From a virus, in IMG/VR virus record IMGVR_UViG_3300029309_000233, positions 1-29,846 of that record: a stretch of DNA of 29,846 nt; one strand, given 5' to 3'. The position numbers were made by a program, and so were the translations under genes. Positions 1-6,374 of this stretch are shown piece by piece. The notes under the pieces are model-generated. The model was given only the letters and a program-made list of their open reading frames with translations. It was not told where the DNA came from and did not search any database. Position 1 is the first letter of the stretch. Every line of letters starts with the position of its first letter.

Positions 1-99
1 ACAGATTTTGTTTGTAGGCATGTTCTTTTCTACTTGCATCATCATTTTGATTTCATCCTGTCTAGTGTGGTAGATGTCCTCATGTGATCTACACTGGGG
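1..99. repeat. Left copy of 99-bp terminal direct repeat
   Basis: Bases 1-99 are identical to bases 29748-29846. An open reading frame on the minus strand passes through the join without a break, so the redundancy marks a circular or circularly permuted molecule of about 29,747 bp. The length of 99 may simply be the assembler's overlap and not a biological terminal repeat. Confidence 0.95.
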
Positions 100-600
100 A
101 CTAGCCCACAAAAATCCATACTCTTTTGATGCAAAATCAAAACGTATGCCTGCTGCAGTACCACGTTTGTTGTAGATTCTATGTGCCCACTGTGATTTGA
201 CTGCATTGACAAATGTTTGACCATCATACCAGAAATGTCTCTGCAGAATGGTGTCTACATAGACCATGAATCTAGGTGGGTGTATCAAGTATTCACTGTA
301 TGACATTGACCCCACTTGATAGAGTTCTGCAAAGAATGTACGATACCTACCCCCATTTGCAGCAGACTTGACTTCTATTGTAAACTCATCAAAAAAACAT
401 CCAGTGACTGCATACCCTCTGATGTCATATGGGGCATCTGGTTTGATGTCTCTGGTCAGTAGAATCTGACTGCAATCTAGATACCCAGTCAGTGAACTGT
501 ATGTATCTAGATGCCAGATTGCACATTCTTGGACTGCCATTTCTGACAGTATGCCCCTGCACTTCAGTTTGTTGAACTCCTTTTTATCTATGGGTATCAT
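1..600 (-). CDS. PD-(D/E)XK-type nuclease (5' part; gene crosses the circular join)
   Basis: ATG at 600-598 overlaps the TGA of the primase-helicase gene (ATGA), so translation is probably coupled; I see no strong Shine-Dalgarno of its own. The frame stays open to base 1 and, through the 99-bp redundancy, continues to a TAG at 29709-29711, giving about 212 residues. Residues 57-60 (PYDI) followed by E76-V77-K78 in FTIEVKS fit the PD-(D/E)XK active site, with D59, E76 and K78 as likely catalytic residues. The rest of the protein, rich in Tyr and Trp, I do not recognise. Its place next to the primase suggests a role in replication, recombination or host DNA degradation; this is inference. It could also be a restriction-like or resolvase-type enzyme. 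Confidence 0.7.
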   Translation of the reverse strand, partial: MIPIDKKEFNKLKCRGILSEMAVQECAIWHLDTYSSLTGYLDCSQILLTRDIKPDAPYDIRGYAVTGCFFDEFTIEVKSAANGGRYRTFFAELYQVGSMSYSEYLIHPPRFMVYVDTILQRHFWYDGQTFVNAVKSQWAHRIYNKRGTAAGIRFDFASKEYGFLWASPQCRSHEDIYHTRQDEIKMMMQVEKNMPTNKIC

Positions 601-3104
601 TTGGTGTATGTCCGTTTGTTAGGGTCAAAACGTAGTGTGCCCCCATCATACAGTGTGTAGAGTTCATTCTGTAGTTTATTTGGCAGAGTGTCCACAGATA
701 CCCAGTCATGACCCACCTGTCTCATTTGCACAGGTTTGCCTGTTGATTCATCAAAACGTAGTTCTATGTCTACCTGTTTGTCACCTATCATGACTGTAGA
801 TGGTATCACTACACCATCATCAACACGGTCTGGGGCTATGTACCATCTACCTCTGACACCATTGTATCTACACTGTTTACCATCGTTCATCATGGTGACC
901 CCTAAACCTTTCAGTGCACCACTATACCACCTTAAATATGATTTGGGTCTGACAGATTTGTGTCTTTTTACGACAGACCCTGCATCTGTCTCCACCTCCT
1001 CAGTGTACACCTCATCTATCATGTCTGACAGTGTGAATACTCTGGTAGGGTTCTGGTCTATCCATTCCTCTAGCATGGTCACATGTACATCTACAGTTTC
1101 AAAACGTGTGTTTGATGCATTTGACAGGTTCTGCTCTGCAGCAGTCAACCAAAACTGCATGCCTGATTTGTATAGGTGCACTGCTTCAGCCCATAGTGCA
1201 TCACGTTCTGCAGACAGTTCTTCTGGGTCATATGAACGTTCACCATCTGTACCACCACCCTCTACGATCCAGAAACGTCTAGACCCTGTGCTGTCCTGCA
1301 GTATCTCATCATCATTGACTGTACCAACAATGACAGAATGACGTGGCATCACTACTTCTTTACGTCCGTATTTGGGTCTGTATTGATCCTCCTGAAGGGT
1401 CAGAAACCTTTTAACGTCATTGACCTCTGCACGTCCCATACCAGACAGTTCTGCCCACTCATGTATCCATGCTAGTCGCAGTTTTGTCAAACCATCGACA
1501 GTAGACACATCTATTTTTGCATCACTGAAAAATGACTGACCTGATGGGCATCTGCCTGCAATGATACGAAAAAACTCTGATTTACCTGCACCCTGCACAT
1601 CCTTCAGAATCAGCATGGTGTCTACCTTGCAGCCCCAGTCATATGCACGTGCTACTGCAGACACTGCCCATTTTTCTGCATATATTTTGTTCATTTGTGT
1701 GTCATTTGCATTCAAGTATTTTGAAAACAGATGCTGCAGACGTGGTGTACCATCCCATTCTAGACTGTCTAGATACTCTACCAGTGTGTCACGTTGGTTT
1801 TGATGGCAGTATGATTCTATGGCATCTATCACTGCCATTTTGCCTAGTCTACGTGATGGGTAGAAACGTCTACGTAGTTGTGACTGAATCTGTGTGTAGT
1901 GATGGTCACAGAAACGTTCACCATTAAACCATGTGTATCCTGTACGTTTGCACATCCACAAATCAAGGTCTAGAAGCCCTACCATGATGATGATGTTATC
2001 AACAGTGTCCAGTGGTGTCCATGACCCACCTCTGTTTGAGTATGACACCTCTATACCACTGTCAGAGATTATGCAGTCATGGTGTGTTCTGTTTCTGCCT
2101 GATGTGCATCTGTATCTGCAGATACCTGTCAGTGTGTTTGCACGTCGTGAAATGAATGCACCACCCACAGACTGACCACCCTCTGCTATGCATTGTATGT
2201 TGCCTGATTGATTTTTTTGTAGTGTGTCCCAGTTTTCTATGTAGTACATGAATGGTCTGGGTGTACCTGTGGCATCTGTGATCAAGTGTGCACCTGTCAC
2301 AATGTCACGTCTGTATCTGTCAGGGGCATCTGCAGATTCTGTCTCTGTTGTCTGCTGCGCTGCACCTGTGGTTGTACTGGCAGATGTAGTTGTACTGGCA
2401 GATGTGCCTGTGTTGATTGCATATCCTGCATCTATCAGTGCAGATGCCTTAAACACAGACCCAGACCCTGACTGCATCCATTCTGTACCTGCTCTGTCTA
2501 CTCTGTATGAAGGTTTGAACCAAAATCTGCTAGGGTCTTTTGTTGATTCATCCAGATGGGGCATCATTTGTTCTATTGCATACCAGACCCCACGTCTATC
2601 CTGTGTGATGTAGTCAGATGCCTGTACTGGTTCATCAAATGGTACGATGACTCTGAATGCACACAGACCCTTTTTTGCAGGTGATTTGTGGCTGAATGAT
2701 GAATAGGCTACATGGCAGATACCATCAAAGGCATCTAGTGTTGCAGACATCTGTTCATCTGTCAGACCATCAAAATCAAATACCATAGCATGCACTGTGT
2801 CTACTTTTGATTTTGCCCTGTTTCCTGTCAAGTCTGACCATGTGACTGGGGCAAATATGCCTGCATGAAGTTTACCGTGTTCTGTAACCTTGCCTTTTTT
2901 CTCTGTCTCTGACAGGTCATCAACCTGCAACATGGTTGAAATAATAGATGCAAGTGCTACAGAACGTACCTGTGAATTTTTTAGATTGTTTGTGGTGTAC
3001 CATCCATCTGAAGGGGCAGGGTGATGGGTGCATGTGAGTGACCAGTTTTCTGGGTCATAATGTGTGTCAGATAGACACGAACGTGATATACTGTATTCAG
3101 TCAT
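597..3104 (-). CDS. Primase-helicase (PrimPol-like N-terminus, VirE-type SF3-like helicase C-terminus)
   Basis: About 835 residues. The N-terminal third resembles archaeo-eukaryotic-type phage primases: VFDFDG (about 107-112) supplies two acidic residues, a basic segment near 139-150 and DPSRFWF (190-196) follow. A Thr/Ser/Ala-rich linker lies at about 236-257. The C-terminal part is a virulence-associated-E family helicase: Walker A LKDVQGAGKS (500-509), an acidic Walker B-like IHEWAELS (547-554) and the sensor stretch ending STGSRRFW (605-612). The frame is open to a GTG at 3236, but I choose ATG 3104: it has AGAGGT nine bases upstream, and the promoter at 3189-3217 lies inside the longer version. 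It is first in the main leftward operon, next to the putative origin, and probably primes and unwinds phage DNA. Confidence 0.85.
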   Translation of the reverse strand: MTEYSISRSCLSDTHYDPENWSLTCTHHPAPSDGWYTTNNLKNSQVRSVALASIISTMLQVDDLSETEKKGKVTEHGKLHAGIFAPVTWSDLTGNRAKSKVDTVHAMVFDFDGLTDEQMSATLDAFDGICHVAYSSFSHKSPAKKGLCAFRVIVPFDEPVQASDYITQDRRGVWYAIEQMMPHLDESTKDPSRFWFKPSYRVDRAGTEWMQSGSGSVFKASALIDAGYAINTGTSASTTTSASTTTGAAQQTTETESADAPDRYRRDIVTGAHLITDATGTPRPFMYYIENWDTLQKNQSGNIQCIAEGGQSVGGAFISRRANTLTGICRYRCTSGRNRTHHDCIISDSGIEVSYSNRGGSWTPLDTVDNIIIMVGLLDLDLWMCKRTGYTWFNGERFCDHHYTQIQSQLRRRFYPSRRLGKMAVIDAIESYCHQNQRDTLVEYLDSLEWDGTPRLQHLFSKYLNANDTQMNKIYAEKWAVSAVARAYDWGCKVDTMLILKDVQGAGKSEFFRIIAGRCPSGQSFFSDAKIDVSTVDGLTKLRLAWIHEWAELSGMGRAEVNDVKRFLTLQEDQYRPKYGRKEVVMPRHSVIVGTVNDDEILQDSTGSRRFWIVEGGGTDGERSYDPEELSAERDALWAEAVHLYKSGMQFWLTAAEQNLSNASNTRFETVDVHVTMLEEWIDQNPTRVFTLSDMIDEVYTEEVETDAGSVVKRHKSVRPKSYLRWYSGALKGLGVTMMNDGKQCRYNGVRGRWYIAPDRVDDGVVIPSTVMIGDKQVDIELRFDESTGKPVQMRQVGHDWVSVDTLPNKLQNELYTLYDGGTLRFDPNKRTYTK

Positions 3105-3188
3105 AGGGGCTATACCTCTGTTGATTGTTTGTTTATTTGGTTTTGCCTGTGCAGGTTGGTTTGTCGAAACACCTGTGCAGGCATTGTC

Positions 3189-3217
3189 AGTATATGGGGT
3201 TCTGACATTTCTGTCAC
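3189..3217 (-). promoter_or_regulatory. Sigma70-like promoter for the main leftward operon
   Basis: On the minus strand GTGACA (3217-3212) and TATACT (3194-3189) are separated by exactly 17 bases; each matches consensus at five of six positions. Transcription would start near 3182, leaving a leader of about 78 bases before the primase-helicase ATG at 3104. Confidence 0.6.
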
Positions 3218-3227
3218 CAAAAAATCT

Positions 3228-3521
3228 AGGTGTCACACCACTTTTTGCAGATGGGTGACACAGGTGTCACGGATAGACACCTATTAAGTTTATGTGTGAC
3301 ACCATGTGTGACACTTCATAGACCTGTAAAAATGGATGCTCTGATACACCTGTCATACTGTCACACCAAAACGTAGAAAAAAACATTTTCTTAGAATCCG
3401 TGCCAAATGACCTACATCTAGCATATTTGGCACGGGTTCTAGGGTATGTTTAGAATCTGTCAGCATGTGTGACACCTGTGACAGGCTCTGTACATGACCT
3501 GTAATGGGTCACATTATGTGA
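3228..3521. other. Putative replication origin: iterons, long hairpin and AT-rich tract
   Basis: The longest gene-free stretch (3105-3572). The 12-mer ATGTGTGACACC occurs at 3292-3303 and 3465-3476, with a one-base variant directly abutting the first (3304-3315). Related GTGTCACA at 3230-3237, paired GTGACAC/GTGTCAC at 3255-3261 and 3264-3270, and CTGTCACACC near 3358-3367 add to the cluster. A 17-bp hairpin stem sits between them, next to an A/T-rich run (3373-3397). Iterons plus a dyad beside a primase-helicase gene is a typical origin layout for small replicons; the assignment is inferred. The same TGTGA/TCACA words could instead be repressor sites. Confidence 0.5.
3392..3441. other. Long perfect dyad (hairpin) in the origin-like region
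   Basis: Arms 3392-3408 and 3425-3441 pair over 17 positions, 11 of them the perfect core CCGTGCCAAAT / ATTTGGCACGG, with one G-T pair, around a 16-base spacer. No T-run follows on either strand, so it is not an obvious terminator. It is GC-richer than its surroundings and lies between iteron clusters, which fits a protein-binding or origin structure. Confidence 0.6.
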
Positions 3522-3527
3522 TACTAT
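3509..3527 (+). promoter_or_regulatory. Extended -10 promoter with overlapping palindrome for the 3573 gene
   Basis: TGATACTAT (3519-3527) is an extended -10 element; a good -35 is not visible. The palindrome TCACAT-T-ATGTGA (3509-3521) overlaps its upstream edge and could be an operator. The same 9-mer precedes the rightward exonuclease gene at 6346-6354. Confidence 0.5.
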
Positions 3528-3572
3528 CTAGATGTTGATAAAACACGTCACAGGGGCATACAGAGGTCAGAT

Positions 3573-3920
3573 ATGAGTACATCAGAGCAGGGCATAGTCA
3601 GACTGGTTAAAATGTTGCTACGTGGCATCAGAACAGAACACCCTATAGACCCAGAACAGGCTGCAGAGCACTTTGAACATGCTCTAGATGCTCTAGAACT
3701 ATTGTATGTACATGATGATGGTGCAGGGTACATCATAGATGGTGTAGAGCCTGTCATGTATGCAGAGTTTTCTGATGATGGTGTGTCATTTGATGAACAC
3801 CATGAACATCCAAAAACACTAGATGTGATCCATTGCGCCTTGCAGACCCTGACCCATATGGAACTGCAGACACTGCTGCCTGATGAGGATGACAGCACTG
3901 ATGACCTAGAATGGGTCTAA
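3573..3920 (+). CDS. Acidic hypothetical protein, 115 residues
   Basis: One of only three clear rightward genes. AGAGGT lies five bases before the ATG. The protein is strongly acidic (Asp/Glu-rich throughout, ending near PDEDDSTDDLEWV), with no membrane segment or signal peptide. Residues 26-45 (DPEQAAEHFEHALDALELL) look like an amphipathic helix, and the middle is His/Asp-rich (DEHHEHP, about 73-79). Codon choice (GAT, GCA, CTA) matches the phage's other genes, unlike the Ser/Cys-rich frame on the opposite strand. I do not recognise the family. Small acidic early phage proteins are often DNA mimics or inhibitors of host factors; its position beside the origin makes a regulatory or anti-host role possible, but nothing proves it. 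Confidence 0.75.
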   Translation: MSTSEQGIVRLVKMLLRGIRTEHPIDPEQAAEHFEHALDALELLYVHDDGAGYIIDGVEPVMYAEFSDDGVSFDEHHEHPKTLDVIHCALQTLTHMELQTLLPDEDDSTDDLEWV

Positions 3921-3929
3921 AACAAAATA

Positions 3930-3954
3930 GGGGTATCAGTCAGACCGATACCCC
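3930..3954 (-). terminator. Leftward terminator of the methyltransferase operon
   Basis: GGGGTATC (3930-3937) pairs with GATACCCC (3947-3954) around a 9-base loop between converging genes. On the minus strand the stem is followed by a T-rich run (TATTTTGTTTTA, 3929-3918), the form of an intrinsic terminator for leftward transcripts. Rightward there is no T-run. Confidence 0.65.
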
Positions 3955-3973
3955 AGTGTGGTGCAGATATAAC

Positions 3974-4900
3974 CTACTGTATTAGGTCATCTAGTAGTCC
4001 ACTCTGCAGAATCTGTCTACCTACCCATTCAGATGCCTGTGGTGTGATTGCATTGCCCAGTGCCTTCAGTCGTTTGTTGTGTTCTCTGATCGTGGTTTTG
4101 TCCAGTCCATTGGGAAACCCATCATTGCCTCTACAAATGATGGGTTCAATCGTGCGCCACGTTTTATTGCATCTGCCTCTGTTATGTTCAGTTTTTCGCA
4201 AATTACTATCGGTAACATTGCACCGTTGTTGTGTATTTTGCGTCTGCGCCATGCTGCAGGGTGATGTGGTTGCATCGCTGGCAGTTTTGCTGTGGGTGTG
4301 GGTAGTGTTACATATTTCAATACTGCTGCTGGTAGGCTCAGACCATATCCTCTGTCCTTTGATTTCAAATCTGCGGGTGATATTTTTGCCCGTTTCACGT
4401 CGCTTGCTGTGGGGGTAGGCAACACAAAACCATCTTTTTCTGATATGGGGTAAACCAAAATCTTTTCCAGTTTGTATAGTACACCATTCTGCATCATACC
4501 CTGCTTCGGCAAGGGTTCTAAATACGTCATGTCCCCCCAATCGAAGGATTGCTGCAACGTTCTCAAGGACGATAATTCTGGGTCGTATTTCGCAAATGAC
4601 CCTAAACATTTCGTAGTAAAGACTAGACTTTTTACCATTGTTAATACCTCTTTTTTTTCCAGCTATTGATATGTCCTGACATGGGAAACCACCACACAGT
4701 ACATCTACTGATTCTAGATTGTGTGCACCTACTGTACGTATGTCATCATAGATGATTGCATCTGCCCAGTGTTTACGCAGTACAGACTGACAGAACTGAT
4801 TCTGTTCTACCTGCCAGATGGTCTTGCACTGGGGCAGTGCACGTTCTAACCCCAGTTCAAAACCACCTATACCACTGAAAAGTGAACCCAGTTTGATCAT
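3974..4900 (-). CDS. DNA (cytosine-5-)-methyltransferase
   Basis: 308 residues, normal for a phage C5 methyltransferase. SAM-binding motif I LFSGIGGFELGLE (7-19), catalytic PCQ with C74 (73-75), ENV (113-115), motif VIII around QTGKDFGLPHIRKRW (143-157) and C-terminal motif X RLKALGNAITPQ (277-288) are all present, so the enzyme should be active. It transfers a methyl group from SAM to cytosine C5 in a sequence set by the variable region at about 165-276. Start ATG 4900 has AGAGGTGAC just upstream and overlaps the TGA of the HTH gene. It is last in the leftward early operon. Codons 88-278 also carry a second protein in the +1 frame, and the phage's compositional signature is lost over that stretch. 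Likely role: protection from host restriction. Confidence 0.93.
   Translation of the reverse strand: MIKLGSLFSGIGGFELGLERALPQCKTIWQVEQNQFCQSVLRKHWADAIIYDDIRTVGAHNLESVDVLCGGFPCQDISIAGKKRGINNGKKSSLYYEMFRVICEIRPRIIVLENVAAILRLGGHDVFRTLAEAGYDAEWCTIQTGKDFGLPHIRKRWFCVAYPHSKRRETGKNITRRFEIKGQRIWSEPTSSSIEICNTTHTHSKTASDATTSPCSMAQTQNTQQRCNVTDSNLRKTEHNRGRCNKTWRTIEPIICRGNDGFPNGLDKTTIREHNKRLKALGNAITPQASEWVGRQILQSGLLDDLIQ
4066..4638 (-). CDS. Methyltransferase-companion phage protein, encoded inside the methyltransferase gene
   Basis: 190 residues, wholly inside the methyltransferase gene, same strand, +1 frame. It shows the hallmarks of a protein type often found just downstream of phage C5 methyltransferase genes: a SLRTLQ segment (24-29), KQGMMQNG (45-52) like the usual RSGMMRNG, LPTPTASD (73-80), and the C-terminal LNPSFVEAMMGFPMDWT (164-180) like LNPxWVExLMGFPxGWT. 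Its function is not known to me. At about 4101-4126 the same bases encode GFPNGLD of the methyltransferase and GFPMDWT of this protein. ATG 4638 lies in codons 88-89 of the host gene; I see only a weak purine-rich stretch (GGAAAAAAAAGAGG-like, interrupted) upstream, so expression may depend on reinitiation. CpG density and context change over the overlap, as dual coding predicts. Confidence 0.78.
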   Translation of the reverse strand: MVKSLVFTTKCLGSFAKYDPELSSLRTLQQSFDWGDMTYLEPLPKQGMMQNGVLYKLEKILVYPISEKDGFVLPTPTASDVKRAKISPADLKSKDRGYGLSLPAAVLKYVTLPTPTAKLPAMQPHHPAAWRRRKIHNNGAMLPIVICEKLNITEADAIKRGARLNPSFVEAMMGFPMDWTKPRSENTTND

Positions 4901-5388
4901 CTGTCACCTCTGAACAGTAGAGACATGTGACCTAGCATATCCTTTTGTGACATCTGCTCTAGTTCTGCAAACATTGCTGCAATCTGATTGTAGATGTACA
5001 GGTCACCACACTGACGTGTACCCTTGACCCAGTTGTGTACAGTCTGACGTGTGACACCTAGACGTTCTGCCAGTCCTGCAATGGTCATTTGATGCAATCT
5101 ACACATGACACGTAACCATGCACCAAATGTCAGAGTAGACATCATGTCATAATACATTTGGTGAACTGCAAACTTAGCATTTGATTCTGACAAATGTTTG
5201 ACCATCATACCAGAACTGTACAGGACTGCAACCCATATGAAATCATTTTCAGATTCACACCATTGCACCTTGACCTGTCCAATATTTAGACCACCATTAT
5301 GAATCTGAAAGGTCTTTTTTTTGTGTTCACGTGCTGCAGTTCTGCCCCAGTTTCTAATGTAGTCTCTAGTTGATTTTGATTCTGTCAT
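4897..5388 (-). CDS. HTH (Cro/CI-type) DNA-binding protein
   Basis: 163 residues from ATG 5388, which overlaps the preceding TGA and has AGAGGA nine bases upstream; the open frame extends further (to 5523) only through the neighbouring gene. Residues 1-75 are basic and polar with no recognised domain. Residues about 88-135 form a helix-turn-helix: FGAWL, then MTIAGLAERLGVTRQTVHNWVKG (101-123). The layout FGxWL ... T(I/V)xxL ... G(I/V)xxxxxxxW(V/I)(K/R)G recurs in two other proteins here (27376-27954 and 29447-29701), suggesting a paralogous regulator family. It probably controls phage transcription. Its gene sits directly before the methyltransferase. Confidence 0.8.
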   Translation of the reverse strand: MTESKSTRDYIRNWGRTAAREHKKKTFQIHNGGLNIGQVKVQWCESENDFIWVAVLYSSGMMVKHLSESNAKFAVHQMYYDMMSTLTFGAWLRVMCRLHQMTIAGLAERLGVTRQTVHNWVKGTRQCGDLYIYNQIAAMFAELEQMSQKDMLGHMSLLFRGDR

Positions 5389-5660
5389 TTTCTTTTGTCC
5401 TCTGTCATTGTTGGTTTGATGATGATTGCATGATGAATACCCCAGTGCATTGCAGCAGGGTACTGTTTGTTGATTTTGTTGACGATATTTAGTAACTGAT
5501 AGTAGGTGGGTGGTTTTTTGCACTTCAGAATGTCGTCAATGTTCTGCAGACTGATCAGTGTGACCCTGTGCAGGTCTACATCAGACCACCCCAGTTCATT
5601 CATGTACTTCTGAATCTGTTGCACCATCTGCTTCTGTTGTATGTACTGTTCTGGTGTCAT
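5385..5660 (-). CDS. Hypothetical protein, 91 residues, possible divergent HTH
   Basis: ATG 5660 overlaps the upstream TGA; AGGGGTGCACA precedes it, the same ribosome-binding context as the gene before it. The protein is helical and Gln/Lys-rich at the N-terminus (EQYIQQKQMVQQIQKYM), followed by a stretch (about 24-66) whose spacing of hydrophobic residues resembles a small HTH fold: VDLHRVTLISLQNIDDIL then KKPPTYYQLLNIVNKI. I do not recognise a named family. It lies in the leftward early operon between an unknown gene and a clear HTH regulator, so a regulatory role is plausible but unproven. Confidence 0.65.
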   Translation of the reverse strand: MTPEQYIQQKQMVQQIQKYMNELGWSDVDLHRVTLISLQNIDDILKCKKPPTYYQLLNIVNKINKQYPAAMHWGIHHAIIIKPTMTEDKRK

Positions 5661-5986
5661 TGTGCACCCCTATTTACTACCTGTTCTATAAATGTCTGTG
5701 CACGGTCTAGTGCTGCCTCTACTGAATCAAAATACACACGTTGAATAGGCTCTACAGTTTCTGTTTCTGTGATTATATTTAGACTGTATGTCAGTTTTGG
5801 TATGGTATGTTTGTAGACTCTACCATAGATGTAATCTGGTACATCATGATGATTTCTACTGTCTAGTCTCATTTGTATTTGCCATTCTTGCTGATTGCTG
5901 GCATTATACACCCACACACTTTTGTCTGGTGTACATATTTGTGACCATCGTACACCATATGACCCATCTACTATTTCATATGTCAT
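5657..5986 (-). CDS. Hypothetical protein, 109 residues
   Basis: ATG 5986 is chosen over an earlier in-frame ATG because it overlaps the stop of the tiny membrane-protein gene upstream (ATGA) and has GGGGGTGCACA before it. The protein looks compact and soluble, with alternating hydrophobic residues suggesting strands (for example YIYGRVYKHTIPKLTYSLNIITE, written here as YIYGRVYKHT then IPKLTYSLNI) and a C-terminal helix (SVEAALDRAQTFIEQVV). No recognised family, signal peptide or membrane segment. Genes on both sides are joined by 4-base overlaps, so it is certainly within the operon. Confidence 0.65.
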   Translation of the reverse strand: MTYEIVDGSYGVRWSQICTPDKSVWVYNASNQQEWQIQMRLDSRNHHDVPDYIYGRVYKHTIPKLTYSLNIITETETVEPIQRVYFDSVEAALDRAQTFIEQVVNRGAQ

Positions 5987-6120
5987 TGTGCACCCCCATT
6001 CACCCATACTGCTACGTCCACCAGTATACGCATAAAAGGCATGTACAGGGCTGCAAGCCCCACACACACCATGAAGATACCAAAGTTTTCACCTGCAGCC
6101 TTTGCTTGTTGTTTTGTCAT
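5983..6120 (-). CDS. Tiny single-span membrane protein, 45 residues
   Basis: ATG 6120 has AGAGGT eight bases upstream, the phage's standard ribosome-binding site, and the TGA overlaps the next ATG. The product begins MTKQQAKAAGENFG, then carries a hydrophobic segment (about 15-40: IFMVCVGLAALYMPFM and RILVDVAVWV) and ends NGGAQ. It is probably an inner-membrane peptide. As first gene of the early operon it could act in host takeover or superinfection exclusion; this is speculation from position and topology only. Confidence 0.6.
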   Translation of the reverse strand: MTKQQAKAAGENFGIFMVCVGLAALYMPFMRILVDVAVWVNGGAQ

Positions 6121-6149
6121 TGTTGACCTCTGTTTGGTTATTTGGTTTT

Positions 6150-6202
6150 AGATAGTTCGTCTATCTGGTATAAAGTTAACGGATGTATGCAGATATGTCA
6201 AA
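6150..6202 (-). promoter_or_regulatory. Probable promoter/operator of the leftward early operon
   Basis: A perfect -35 TTGACA reads leftward at 6202-6197; the -10 about 17 bases on is poor (TTAACT, 6179-6174). Just downstream lies the inverted repeat AGATAG-TTCGT-CTATCT (6150-6166), which could be an operator. The 6121-6374 gap between divergent genes otherwise holds only the rightward promoter and an AT-rich spacer with the palindrome TACCGGTA (6273-6280). Confidence 0.35.
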
Positions 6203-6345
6203 CACTGTTTACACTGTGAACTGTTTTAATGTACAAAATATGCAGATTTTACCTATCTATGATGCCGATAGTACCGGTACGTGTTTTATTTTGGACATTT
6301 TACACATATATATGGTGCAGATGTCTGCAGACGTGGTGCAAAATC

Positions 6346-6354
6346 TGATACTAT
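6346..6354 (+). promoter_or_regulatory. Extended -10 promoter of the exonuclease gene
   Basis: TGATACTAT is identical to the element before the other rightward gene at 3519-3527. The -35 region (TGCAGA, 6326-6331) is weak. The predicted start near 6361 leaves a very short leader before AGAGGT at 6364-6369. Confidence 0.45.
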
Positions 6355-6374
6355 GGGTCAGATAGAGGTATGAC

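Noticed and set aside
1-99. Treating the 99-bp repeat as true phage terminal redundancy
   Set aside because: Its length and the uninterrupted gene across the join fit an assembly overlap of a circular map equally well.
736-1341. 201-codon rightward open frame
   Set aside because: Mirror of the primase-helicase gene; low-complexity Ser/Pro composition and no start signal.
3548-3898. 116-codon leftward frame opposite the acidic protein
   Set aside because: Ser/Cys-rich antisense shadow; the rightward frame has the Shine-Dalgarno, promoter and phage codon use.
6183-6365. 60-codon rightward frame in the gap before the exonuclease
   Set aside because: AT-rich sequence with atypical codons, no ribosome-binding site, and it would run through the exonuclease promoter.
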